The notes under the pieces were generated by a model. That model saw only the letters and a program-made list of their open reading frames with translations. It was not told the origin of the DNA and ran no database searches. Made by a program: the position numbers and the translations under genes. This document shows positions 28,151-35,789 of a stretch of DNA of 64,000 bases, one piece after another; the first letter of the stretch is position 1, and every line of letters begins with the position of its first letter. Source of the stretch: JAJDTT01 sp022827025 (lineage in GTDB: Bacteria > Acidobacteriota > UBA6911 > RPQK01 > JAJDTT01); the NCBI GenBank assembly GCA_965203535.1, contig OZ241897.1, positions 310,001 through 374,000 on the forward strand. The letters are read 5' to 3'.

Positions 28151-29578
28151 ATGTCCCTCAACCGAACCCTGACCATTGTGCTGATTGCAGCTTCGCTGCT
28201 CCTGGGCTTGCCCGGCCTGCGCGGGCAAGAGGAGCAACGGGATGTCGATGGACTCATCTTCGACCTGAGACACCCGGAGTTGGACCGACGAAAGACGGCG
28301 GTCGTGGGGCTGGGAAAGCATCGGATCCGGCGGGCTGTTCCGGAACTGTCGCGGCTGGTCAAGGATCCGGACGATCTCCTCCGAGCGGCGCTGGCGCGGA
28401 CTCTGATCAAGATCGGTGACATCAGTACTCTACCGGCTCTGATGACCCTCTGCCACGATTCCAGGAAGCAGACGCAACTCCTGGCGATTCAAGGACTGAT
28501 CAGGCTCCACGTGAACCTTCCCGACGGCTTTTTTCACGGCATGAAACGCGTCGTCGATTTCATGAACCCCGTGGACGATGACTACAACCCGTTGGTCGTG
28601 GAACCTTACGTTTCCGTCAGCCCGGACGCGATCGACACGCTGACCGCTGTCCTGAGCGACTCCGAGGCGGAAGTTCGCAGGAATGCCGCCCTTGGGTTGG
28701 GAATCCTTCGCGGCCGTCGGGGCATACCTGCCCTCCAGGACGCCTTGGAGGTGGAGCCGGAGAACGAAGTGAAGGTGGAGATGATCCGCGCACTCTACAA
28801 GATCGGCGTTCCGGAAGGGGGCGTCACGCTGACTCCCCTGATCTGGGACCGGGACAAGAAGGTCCATGACGAAGCCATCTTCACTCTGGGACGCCTGAAG
28901 GTGGAATCCGCAGTTCCGGCGTTGACGGAGCTCTACAACAGCGGCGTCACCGAGCGGAAGAAAATTCTCGGCGGACTGGTCCCCGTGAGTCGAAACGACG
29001 ACCTGACGCGAAAGACCCTGGAGGCGCTCGCCCATATCGGCGATCCTCGCTCCCATTCAATATTCATGGAGGCGATCGAGGACGAGAGAGCGGCCTTCCG
29101 CCGGTACGGGGCCGAGGGTCTGGGCCGAATCGGAGAATCGAGCCACATCCCCACGTTGACGGGCATGTTTCGGGGGGATGAAGAACCGGAGGTGCTCCTG
29201 GCGATCAGCTTCGCCCTTTTCCGCCTGGGCGGGGACGCCCATCTCCCGGAACTGGTGGACCGGATCAATACCGATCAGGCCTACTTCTACCTGCTGGAAC
29301 TGGAACCTGAGGAGGTCCCCAAGCTCCATCCCCTGCTTCCGATCCACACCAGGGAACCCGCGATCCAAGTCCGCCTCCTGAACGTGATCGGTCAGCGCGG
29401 CGACGCCTCTTCCCTGGAGGTGGTGGAGCCCCTGACCCGGAGCGACAACGCCGACGTGATCTCCTCGGCAAACGTTGCTCTGAGGCGGTTGCAGGGCCGG
29501 CATCCGGGCGCAGCGTTGAGTTCCATGGTGGTCGCCCCCGACGCCACCGGCGACGGTGCCGGTGTTCCGGTGAACTGA
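28151..29578 (+). CDS. Exported HEAT-repeat protein
   Basis: A 475-aa protein with a signal peptide (MSLNRTLTIVLIAASLLLGL) and a strong ribosome-binding site (GGAGGAAAGAG). The mature chain is composed of tandem HEAT/PBS-lyase-like helical repeats, seen in DRRKTAVVGLGKHRIRRAVP, RRNAALGLGILRGRRGIPAL, HDEAIFTLGRLKVESAVPAL and RRYGAEGLGRIGESSHIPTL. Such solenoids are protein-binding scaffolds; the partner is unknown. The C terminus ends in a short low-complexity stretch without an anchor. It is divergent from the haem-motif HEAT-like protein, so both could serve one periplasmic assembly (inference). Confidence 0.8.
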   Translation: MSLNRTLTIVLIAASLLLGLPGLRGQEEQRDVDGLIFDLRHPELDRRKTAVVGLGKHRIRRAVPELSRLVKDPDDLLRAALARTLIKIGDISTLPALMTLCHDSRKQTQLLAIQGLIRLHVNLPDGFFHGMKRVVDFMNPVDDDYNPLVVEPYVSVSPDAIDTLTAVLSDSEAEVRRNAALGLGILRGRRGIPALQDALEVEPENEVKVEMIRALYKIGVPEGGVTLTPLIWDRDKKVHDEAIFTLGRLKVESAVPALTELYNSGVTERKKILGGLVPVSRNDDLTRKTLEALAHIGDPRSHSIFMEAIEDERAAFRRYGAEGLGRIGESSHIPTLTGMFRGDEEPEVLLAISFALFRLGGDAHLPELVDRINTDQAYFYLLELEPEEVPKLHPLLPIHTREPAIQVRLLNVIGQRGDASSLEVVEPLTRSDNADVISSANVALRRLQGRHPGAALSSMVVAPDATGDGAGVPVN

Positions 29579-29596
29579 CCGAGACAGCGGCGAGAT

Positions 29597-31066
29597 TCAG
29601 TCCAGTCCCAACTGGGGCCAGAGCCGGTCCACCTGTTCCCGGATCTCCTGATCCATGACGATCTCGTCGGGCCAATCCCTCTGGAACCCTTCTTCCGGCC
29701 ACTTTCGAGTGGCGTCGATCCCCATCTTGGAACCGAAGTTGGGCAGGCGGGCGGCGTGGTCCAGGGAGTCGACGGGGCCCAGCGTGAACTGGATGTCCCG
29801 CTCGGGATCGATGTGGTTGAGGGCCCTCCAGACGACCTCCGGGTAGTTGCTGAGATCGACCTCCTCGTCCAGCACCAGGATGCACTTGGAAAACATGGCC
29901 TGCCCCATGCCCCAGATCGCGCTCATGATCTTGCGGGCGTGTCCCGGGTAGCGTTTTCGGATCCGGACCAGGACCAGGTTGTGGAAGATGCCCTCAAAGG
30001 GCATGTGCATGTCCAGGATCTCCGGGAGCTGCTTTCGAATCAAGGGCAGGAAGATCCGTTCCACGGCATAACCCATGTAGCAGTCCTCCTGGGGAGGCTT
30101 GCCCACGATGATGGTCTGGTAGATGGGGTTCCGGCGGTGCGTGACGCAGGTGACGTGAAAGACCGGATACTCGTCGGCCAGGGAATAGTACCCGGTGTGA
30201 TCCCCGAAGGGTCCTTCGGTCCGGAGCTCGTCCAGGTTCACGTACCCTTCCAGGACGATCTCCGCGTTGGCCGGAACCTCCAGGTCGACGGTCTTGCAGG
30301 CCGTCATCTCCACCGGGGAACGCCGGAGGAACCCGGCGAACATCATCTCGTCCAGGTCGTCGGGCAAGGGCGCGATGGCGGAGAAGACGGTGGCCGGATC
30401 CGCACCAATGGCGGCAGCCACTTCCATGCGCCTGCCATCCTCCTCCGCGCCGCCGAGCCGGACCGCCTCCCGAAAATGCTGGGCTCCGTGCTTGTGAGTC
30501 TGCCAGTGCATTGCCGTGGTCCGTTCGTCGAAGATCTGCATGCGGTACATGCCGCAGTTGCGCTTTCCCGTCTGCGGGTTCTTGCTGAAGACCAGGGGCA
30601 TGGTGATGAAGCGGCCTCCATCCCCGGGCCAGCACTGGAGAATGGGGAAATCGAGCAGCGAGAAGTCTTCCGTCCTGACCACCTCCTGGCAGACGCCGCG
30701 GCGCACCATCTTGGGTGTCAGGGATGCCAATTCGGTCAGCTTGGGAAGCAGCTTCAGCTTGTCCATCGCACCCGACGGGGCCTTCAGGTCCAGCAGGGCC
30801 TCGATCCGATCCGCGATCCGGTTCATGGAATCGACGCCCAGGGCCAGATTCATCCGGTTGTAGGAACCGAGGGTATTGATGAGCAGCGGATGCTTCGACC
30901 CTCTGGGATTCTCGAAGAGCAAGGCGGGCCCCATGCGCTTGGAGACCCGATCCGTGATCTCGGCGATCTCCAGCACCGGATCCACCGGGGTGCCGATGCG
31001 TCTCAGTTCTCCCTGCTTTTCCAGGACTTGGACGAACGCTCTCAGATCCCGGTGCGGGTACTTCAT
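29597..31066 (-). CDS. UbiD-family prenyl-FMN-dependent decarboxylase
   Basis: A 489-aa UbiD protein of normal length. Family blocks: GPALLFENPRG near residue 46, the metal/cofactor region GMYRMQIFDERTTAMHWQ near 172-190, and the acidic catalytic segment TEGPFGDHTGYYS near 284, with MFSKCILVLDEEVD near 402. The enzymes decarboxylate aromatic or unsaturated acids using prenylated FMN made by UbiX; in this family the role is often in quinone synthesis. No ubiX or menaquinone gene is in the window, so the substrate is open. The start overlaps the stop of a short upstream gene by 4 bases (ATGA). Confidence 0.88.
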   Translation of the reverse strand: MKYPHRDLRAFVQVLEKQGELRRIGTPVDPVLEIAEITDRVSKRMGPALLFENPRGSKHPLLINTLGSYNRMNLALGVDSMNRIADRIEALLDLKAPSGAMDKLKLLPKLTELASLTPKMVRRGVCQEVVRTEDFSLLDFPILQCWPGDGGRFITMPLVFSKNPQTGKRNCGMYRMQIFDERTTAMHWQTHKHGAQHFREAVRLGGAEEDGRRMEVAAAIGADPATVFSAIAPLPDDLDEMMFAGFLRRSPVEMTACKTVDLEVPANAEIVLEGYVNLDELRTEGPFGDHTGYYSLADEYPVFHVTCVTHRRNPIYQTIIVGKPPQEDCYMGYAVERIFLPLIRKQLPEILDMHMPFEGIFHNLVLVRIRKRYPGHARKIMSAIWGMGQAMFSKCILVLDEEVDLSNYPEVVWRALNHIDPERDIQFTLGPVDSLDHAARLPNFGSKMGIDATRKWPEEGFQRDWPDEIVMDQEIREQVDRLWPQLGLD

Positions 31067-31449
31067 TTCAGCCCCACCTTCCGCAGGAGGTCCTCCAGTT
31101 CCTGCTGGAATGCCTCCCGGTTCAGTTCGCGCCTCTCTTCGGGTCCGTCCACCCGAAACAATTCCGCCTGCCGGATCACCTGCGCAGGTGAGGGCAAGCC
31201 TCTCAACTCACTCAAGGCGAGGAACCGGCCATAGTTGTTGGAGCGTTCCAAGCCCCCCGCACTCACCAGGATGAAACCGGTATCGGAGCTCCCCAGCCGA
31301 ACCTGGCAATCCCGCAACCGGCAATAGTCGGAAATCTCTTCAAGGGTCATGGCCAACAGCCGGTTATTCTCCAACGCGGCCCATTCCAGGTCAAACGGAG
31401 AGGAGCCGCGGAGCGGCGTCATTCTTGGCGCCGTCTTGCGACCTCGCAT
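31063..31449 (-). CDS. Small protein of unknown function coupled to UbiD
   Basis: A 128-aa protein, largely hydrophilic, with a helical C-terminal half ending EAFQQELEDLLRKVGLK. It lies immediately upstream of the UbiD gene and shares an ATGA overlap with it, so the two are translated together. The real start may be the later ATG at 31350 (MTLEEISDYCRLRDCQVRLG), which would remove an arginine-rich N terminus. No family is recognised. A role as UbiD partner or regulator is suggested only by the coupling. Confidence 0.55.
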   Translation of the reverse strand: MRGRKTAPRMTPLRGSSPFDLEWAALENNRLLAMTLEEISDYCRLRDCQVRLGSSDTGFILVSAGGLERSNNYGRFLALSELRGLPSPAQVIRQAELFRVDGPEERRELNREAFQQELEDLLRKVGLK

Positions 31450-31632
31450 TCAAGAAAAACCGGTCGGGCGCATCGTCTCTCCCTTCCTCAGGTCGTTCTC
31501 TTCCCGCAGCGCGAAAAAGAGCGAAAGGACCGACCTTCCTCCGAAGCAAAGCATCAAGACGCCCAACCGCCGAGCATCGAAGCCACCCAACGCTCGAAAA
31601 AGGCGCCAAGACTGACGCCCCTTCTGAGAAAA

Positions 31633-32215
31633 ACATGGGGCACCCGGAGGGGGGACATTCTTGTCCCCCTCTTCGCCGCGGTTGCTTTCGCTGGGCCCCG
31701 GTGGGGCCGGAGTTGGGCGGATAGGAGGGGGGACTTTCAGTCCCCCCGTGGGAGTGGGGGTAGGAAAACCCCCACTCCTTTTCTCGCAGGATTTCACCGG
31801 ACCGGGGCCGGTAGGGGAGCTTCTAAGAACATGGAGCACCCGGAGGGGGGACATTCTTGTCCCCTCTTCGCCGCGGTTGCTTTCGCTGGGCCCCGGTGGG
31901 GCCGGAGTTGGGCGGATAGGAGGGGGGACTTTCAGTCCCCCCGTGGGAGTGGGGGTAGGAAAACCCCCACTCCTTTTCTCGCAGGATTTCACCGGACCGG
32001 GGCCGGTAGGGGAGCTTCTAAGAACATGGAGCACCCGGAGGGGGGACATTCTTGTCCCCTCTTCGCTGCGGTTGCTTCCGCTAGTCTCCGGTGGGGCCGG
32101 AGTTGGGCGGATAGGAGGGGGGACTTTCAGTCCCCCCGTGGGAGTGGGGGTAGGAAAACCCCCACTCCTTTTCTCGCAGGATTTCGCCGGACCGGGGCCG
32201 GTGGGGGAACTCCAA
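31633..32215. repeat. Three-copy tandem repeat of about 195 bp with internal hairpins
   Basis: Units begin at about 31633, 31829 and 32024 (spacing 196 and 195) and are almost identical; the third is slightly diverged. Each contains three hairpins: GGGGACATTCTTGTCCCC, GGGGGGACTTTCAGTCCCCC, and GTGGGGGT...ACCCCCAC with loop AGGAAA. A fourth hairpin of another stem (CGGCGGCT/AGCCGCCG, loop TTCC) follows at about 32222-32242. The unit gives open frames on both strands, but these are composition artefacts. Bases 31450-31632 before the array hold nothing recognisable. Confidence 0.9.
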
Positions 32216-32339
32216 ACGACAAGCGGCGGCTTTCCAGCCGCCGAACTCCAGCGTACCAATGGCGCCGGGCGGGAACGGACGAGTGGAAATCGATTCTCCT
32301 GTCTTTTCTGAGGTTCTCAACCCGGCTACCCTGTGAACC

Positions 32340-33215
32340 ATGCCGAACCAACAAGACGCCCTTCTGGGCGCCCACATGTCGATTGCGGGAGGAATCCCCA
32401 AGTCACTCGACCGGGCCGTGGACGTCGGCTGCAACGTCCTCCAGATCTTCGTCAAGAACAACAACCAGTGGCGGGGCCGGGCCTTGCACGACCCCGAGGT
32501 CCACGAGTTCCGGCAACGCTGGGCCGAATCCCCCATCCTCCAGGTGGTCGCCCACGACTCCTACCTGATCAACCTGGCGTCGCCCAAAGAGGACCTCTGG
32601 GAACGGTCCATCGCCGCCTTCCTGGACGAGATGGATCGCTGCGAGCGGCTGGGCCTGAGCCATCTGGTCACTCACCCGGGAGCCCACGTGGGGGCCGGCA
32701 AGGCCTGGGGCATCGACCGGATCGCGGCGGCCCTGAAGCGGATCTTGGAGAGAACGGCCTCCTACGGGGTCAAGATCGCACTGGAGACCACCGCCGGCCA
32801 GGGGACCACGCTGGGTCACCGCTTCCAACATCTCCGGGACATCCTGGCCGGTTGCGGGTCCCCTGAGCGGATCGTCGTCTGCATGGACACGTGTCACGTT
32901 TTTGCCGCCGGCTACGACATCAGGACCGAGGAGGGTTACGCTGGCGTCATGGACGAGTTCGACCAGGTCGTGGGCCTGGAAAAACTGGAAGTCCTTCATT
33001 TCAACGACAGCAAGCGATCTTTCGGAAGCCGCGTGGACCGGCACGCGCACATCGGACAGGGGCATATCGGGAAGGCCGGGTTCCGCTGGTTTCTGAACGA
33101 TCCCCGCCTGGTCCAGGTCCCCAAGCTGCTGGAGACACCGAAAGAGAACAAGGGGGAGGCCGACCGGAGAAACCTGAAGGTGCTGCGCTCGCTCTTGGAC
33201 AAACCTGCGCCATGA
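32340..33215 (+). CDS. nfo: Endonuclease IV (deoxyribonuclease IV)
   Basis: A 291-aa AP endonuclease of the Nfo/Apn1 family that cuts 5' of abasic sites in base-excision repair. The three-zinc site motifs are present in order: GAHMSIAGG at the N terminus, THPGAHVG near 114, LETTAGQG near 147, CMDTCHVFAAGYD near 181, FNDSK near 220, and RHAHIGQGHIG near 232. Length is typical. The ATG at 32340 directly follows the long repeat region. Its last codons overlap the start of a small zinc-ribbon protein gene (ATGA), so the two are co-expressed. Confidence 0.93.
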   Translation: MPNQQDALLGAHMSIAGGIPKSLDRAVDVGCNVLQIFVKNNNQWRGRALHDPEVHEFRQRWAESPILQVVAHDSYLINLASPKEDLWERSIAAFLDEMDRCERLGLSHLVTHPGAHVGAGKAWGIDRIAAALKRILERTASYGVKIALETTAGQGTTLGHRFQHLRDILAGCGSPERIVVCMDTCHVFAAGYDIRTEEGYAGVMDEFDQVVGLEKLEVLHFNDSKRSFGSRVDRHAHIGQGHIGKAGFRWFLNDPRLVQVPKLLETPKENKGEADRRNLKVLRSLLDKPAP

Positions 33216-33619
33216 GCTCCTACACGGACCCGGAACGGGAAGAGATCCTCCTGGATTACTTCGGCTCCGTGTCCGAAGACGAGCCCCTCTGCCCCGACTG
33301 TGGTGAGGTCCTGGAATTCCAATCCCATTACCCCTCAGGAGATTCTCCCTACCGCCTCCAGGTGGATTGTCCCGACTGCCAAGCCGGATTCATCTGGGAA
33401 CAGGACCGGAACCGGGAGGCCTGGACCTCGATTCAGCTCTCCTACTGCGTGGAACGGTTCCGTCAAGGGGACACGCCCCGCTGTCCGGTGGACGATTCCT
33501 ACATCGTCTGCACCGAGTTCACCGGCGACACCGTGGAGTTTCGCTGCCCCTACTGCAACCGTAGCGGCCGGGTGCGCACCAGCCGGGGCCCCTCGACCCA
33601 TAAGCGCCAAGTTGATTAA
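33212..33619 (+). CDS. Small zinc-ribbon protein of unknown function
   Basis: A 135-aa protein with paired cysteines suited to two zinc sites: CPDC near residue 28, CPDC near 53, CPVDDSYIVC near 90 and CPYC near 109. The acidic N terminus and absence of membrane segments suggest a soluble regulator or nucleic-acid-associated protein. The ATG at 33212 overlaps the nfo stop by 4 bases, so synthesis is coupled to endonuclease IV. No named family is recognised; a link to DNA repair is only suggested by the coupling. Confidence 0.7.
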   Translation: MSSYTDPEREEILLDYFGSVSEDEPLCPDCGEVLEFQSHYPSGDSPYRLQVDCPDCQAGFIWEQDRNREAWTSIQLSYCVERFRQGDTPRCPVDDSYIVCTEFTGDTVEFRCPYCNRSGRVRTSRGPSTHKRQVD

Positions 33620-33664
33620 TTGTCCGGAAAGTCGAGGCCGCCAGATCCGGCCAATTCGCTGGAA

Positions 33665-33862
33665 AACCGGAAGCGGGAGTAGGAAAACCCCGCTCCTGTC
33701 AGGAGCTCTCCCACCGGCCCCGGTCCGGCGAAATCATGCGAGAAAAAGGAGTGGGGGTTTTCCTACCCCCACTCCCACGGGGGGACTGGAAAGTCCCCCC
33801 TCCGGATGCCCCATGTTTTCTCAGAAGAGGGGACTTTCCTGTCCCCCCGTCCCTGGATCCCG
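33665..33862. repeat. Hairpin repeat block, inverted relative of the 195-bp unit
   Basis: Contains, in inverted order relative to the tandem array at 31.6-32.2 kb, the GTGGGGGT...ACCCCCAC hairpin with loop TTTCCT, a GGGGGGACTGGAAAGTCCCC hairpin and a GGGGACTTTCCTGTCCCC hairpin, plus an AGGAGC/GCTCCT stem near 33690. It is a single diverged copy. Its 3' part runs up to the remains of a vapB antitoxin gene on the minus strand. Confidence 0.8.
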
Positions 33863-33879
33863 CACCACGGTTTTGCGCC

Positions 33880-34063
33880 GGGAATGCCCGCAGCCGAGTT
33901 CGAATCGCGCTTCGTCCTCTTGCGCATCGAGCGCCCGCGGCCGGTCGAGATCGACCCCGCGCCGGGGGCGGACACCACGCACCGTGAGAAGCTTGAAGGG
34001 CGGCGGCTCCGAGCGACGCACCTGCCGGGCGAGTCGGTCATAAAGGGAGATGGTCGTCCGCAT
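33880..34063 (-). pseudogene. Remnant vapB antitoxin with internal deletion, toxin lost
   Basis: The minus strand reads MRTTISLYDRLARQVRR, the ribbon-helix-helix start of VapB antitoxins, directly joined to EPPPFKLLTVRGVRPRRGVD and DLDRPRAL, which resemble the usual C-terminal half (PPF..PT..G..PGVDLD). The expected 20 or so residues between them are missing, and where vapC should follow there is hairpin-repeat sequence instead. The frame is open to 33821, but past about 33880 it no longer looks like the family. This is probably a decayed toxin-antitoxin module. Confidence 0.5.
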
Positions 34064-34154
34064 GGTAAAAAGAGTAGTGAATATACGTCACTTCAACAAC
34101 TTCTTCCCGGAAAACAGGACTTCCCCAAAATTCGGGACGTCATCTACGCAAGCG

Positions 34155-34376
34155 ATTGATAACAGGAGAGTAAGAAGATCGGACAAGTAGAATGGGGCCA
34201 GCCTCGAATTCGAATTCCGTAGGGGCACCCCTTGCGGGTGCCCTCTTAGGTCGAAACCGACTCAGCCCCGGTCGACGGACCGGAAATGGTGTGGGAATCA
34301 CGGGGTGGCCCCCGGTCGATCTCGGTTGCCTGTACTGGGAGGGCGACCACAAGGGTCGCCCCTACGAACGGGAAGC
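34155..34376 (+). repeat. Long hairpin-bearing repeat, copy A (about 222 bp)
   Basis: Begins TTGATAACAGGAGAGTAAGA, contains the hairpin GGGGCACCCCTTGCGGGTGC (closing CCC) and ends with GGGCGACCACAAGGGTCGCC and CCTACGAACGGGAAG. Copy B at 46340 has the same ends and layout; copy C at 53208 keeps the inner part. All three are in direct orientation. Copy A lies left of the aquaporin, Phd and DISARM-like genes; the remaining 180 bases up to the aquaporin hold no gene. Confidence 0.85.
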
Positions 34377-34559
34377 CGTACCATCGGAATGATACCCCTC
34401 TATCCGATCTCCGCTCCAACCCTCTCCGTCTGTTCCTCCGACTCTCCAAAAATGGGGGAAGTCCGAGATTTCGCCGACTGGAAAGCCGTCACTTCCAGGT
34501 GCTACCATTTGCCCCGATTTTTCCGCTTACCGAGTCAGAATCGAGGGGGTTAGAGAGGC

Positions 34560-35177
34560 ATGAAGAACTACGTGGTCGAGTTCATAGGGGCATTCTTCCT
34601 GGTGCTGGTCATCGGCTTGGCTTCCGGAGACCTGGCGCCGTTGGCCATCGGCGGCGCGCTGATGATCATGGTCTACATGGGAGGCCACGTCTCGGGCGCC
34701 CACTACAACCCGGCCGTTTCCATTGCCTGTCTGGTCCGGGGCGCCCTGGACGGCGCCACCACGGGAATCTACATCGTGAGTCAGATCCTGGGGGCGCTCG
34801 CAGGAGCCTGCACGGCCACTTTCCTGGCGGGCCAAGCCACAACGGTGGCCCCCGGCGACGGCGTCAGCGCCACACACGCGCTCCTGGCCGAGTTCCTCCT
34901 GACCTTCGCCCTGGCCTCGGTGGTCCTGAACGTCGCCACTTCCAAGGACCATCCGAACAACTCGTTCTACGGACTGGCCATCGGGTTCACCATCTTCGTC
35001 GGAGCCGTTTCCGTGGGTCCCATCTCGGGAGGCGCCTTCAACCCGGCTGTGGCGCTGGGCCACAACATCGTCTCCGGCTCCCTGGGGAACATCTGGATCT
35101 ATCTACTGGGACCCGTCGCCGGTGGCGTTGCGGCTTCACTTGTCTTCAGGATCACGAACCCCCACGAGTTCGAATAA
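34560..35177 (+). CDS. Aquaporin (MIP family)
   Basis: A 205-aa membrane channel with six helices and the two pore loops carrying NPA motifs: GAHYNPAVS near residue 53 and GGAFNPAVA near 163. It moves water or small neutral solutes across the inner membrane. The compact length and lack of an extended loop are more like AqpZ than GlpF. It starts with a ribosome-binding purine stretch (TTAGAGAGG). It sits alone at the edge of a defence island, between repeat copy A and an orphan antitoxin; it is not obviously part of the defence genes. Confidence 0.9.
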   Translation: MKNYVVEFIGAFFLVLVIGLASGDLAPLAIGGALMIMVYMGGHVSGAHYNPAVSIACLVRGALDGATTGIYIVSQILGALAGACTATFLAGQATTVAPGDGVSATHALLAEFLLTFALASVVLNVATSKDHPNNSFYGLAIGFTIFVGAVSVGPISGGAFNPAVALGHNIVSGSLGNIWIYLLGPVAGGVAASLVFRITNPHEFE

Positions 35178-35276
35178 TCGTTTCCGCGAGGAAAGACCGG
35201 CAAGGCGGGGGACGGGGCGGGCTGGACCTCGTTCCGCAACGGGGTTCCGCTCACCTGGAACAGTCCTTTCCAATAT

Positions 35277-35292
35277 TGAGTAAATTTACTCA
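35277..35292. promoter_or_regulatory. 16-bp perfect palindrome TGAGTAAATTTACTCA
   Basis: TGAGTAAATTTACTCA is perfectly self-complementary and AT-rich in a GC-rich neighbourhood, which is typical of an operator bound by a dimeric repressor. It lies 100 bases after the aquaporin stop and 90 bases beyond the 3' end of the Phd antitoxin gene, so it is not next to a clear start codon; it may be a relic of a lost regulated gene. Confidence 0.5.
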
Positions 35293-35380
35293 GAAGCGTT
35301 TCATGACGGGATGGCCGTCTACGAGCGCGCTCAGATCTCGACCCTCCTCGACCGCCTGGATGAGACGCCCCAACGGCTGA

Positions 35381-35614
35381 TCACCATTCGTTACGCAAGC
35401 TGTCGACGAACTCCGCCGCTTCGCCGAAGCAACCCCGCGCGGAGCCGCGCAGGTCGCCGAGCTTGGGTACATCGGACAGCACTGCCGACACTGGTGCGAC
35501 CGCCGCATAGGGCACGCCATTCCGGGTGACGACGGTCACTACACCCTCTCGATGGGCGGCCCGCAGAACGTCGGGCAGCTTCACTCTGACTTCTTCAACA
35601 TCCGTTGTCCGCAT
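35381..35614 (-). CDS. Phd/YefM-type antitoxin, apparently orphan
   Basis: A 77-aa protein with the Phd/YefM pattern: MRTTDVEEVRVKLPDVLRAA followed by VVTRNGVPYAAVAPVSAV. Such antitoxins bind DNA with the N-terminal fold and a toxin with the C-terminal helix, here EAAEFVDSLRNEW. The ATG at 35614 matches the family; 35626 is also possible. Beyond its stop, on the same strand, no complete toxin gene is found: an overlapping ATG frame closes after 18 codons. The toxin was probably lost, or the antitoxin acts on another partner. Confidence 0.7.
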   Translation of the reverse strand: MRTTDVEEVRVKLPDVLRAAHREGVVTVVTRNGVPYAAVAPVSAVLSDVPKLGDLRGSARGCFGEAAEFVDSLRNEW

Positions 35615-35789
35615 CCTGCCTTGCATGATTCCCCTTCGATGATCCGGACTTTACACAACAGCTCGCCGTACGTCTCGCCAATCTTCGTCCCGGCTCGTAT
35701 CATATCGGCCGGGAGAGAGAGGCCCACGGCTTGAAGACTCGTTCCAAAACTTCCCTCATGGCTTGGCTACAGCGTGCGCGGAGTGAACC

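Noticed and set aside
31661..32311. A 216-codon frame with a three-fold repeated peptide, on the plus strand
   Set aside because: It is produced by the tandem non-coding 195-bp repeat; similar long frames exist on the opposite strand, there is no start context, and the hairpins explain the sequence.
35290..35520. A 76-codon minus-strand frame ending just before the palindrome, considered as the missing Phd partner toxin
   Set aside because: Most of it overlaps the Phd gene in another frame, and only the last 30 codons look protein-like; no toxin family fits.
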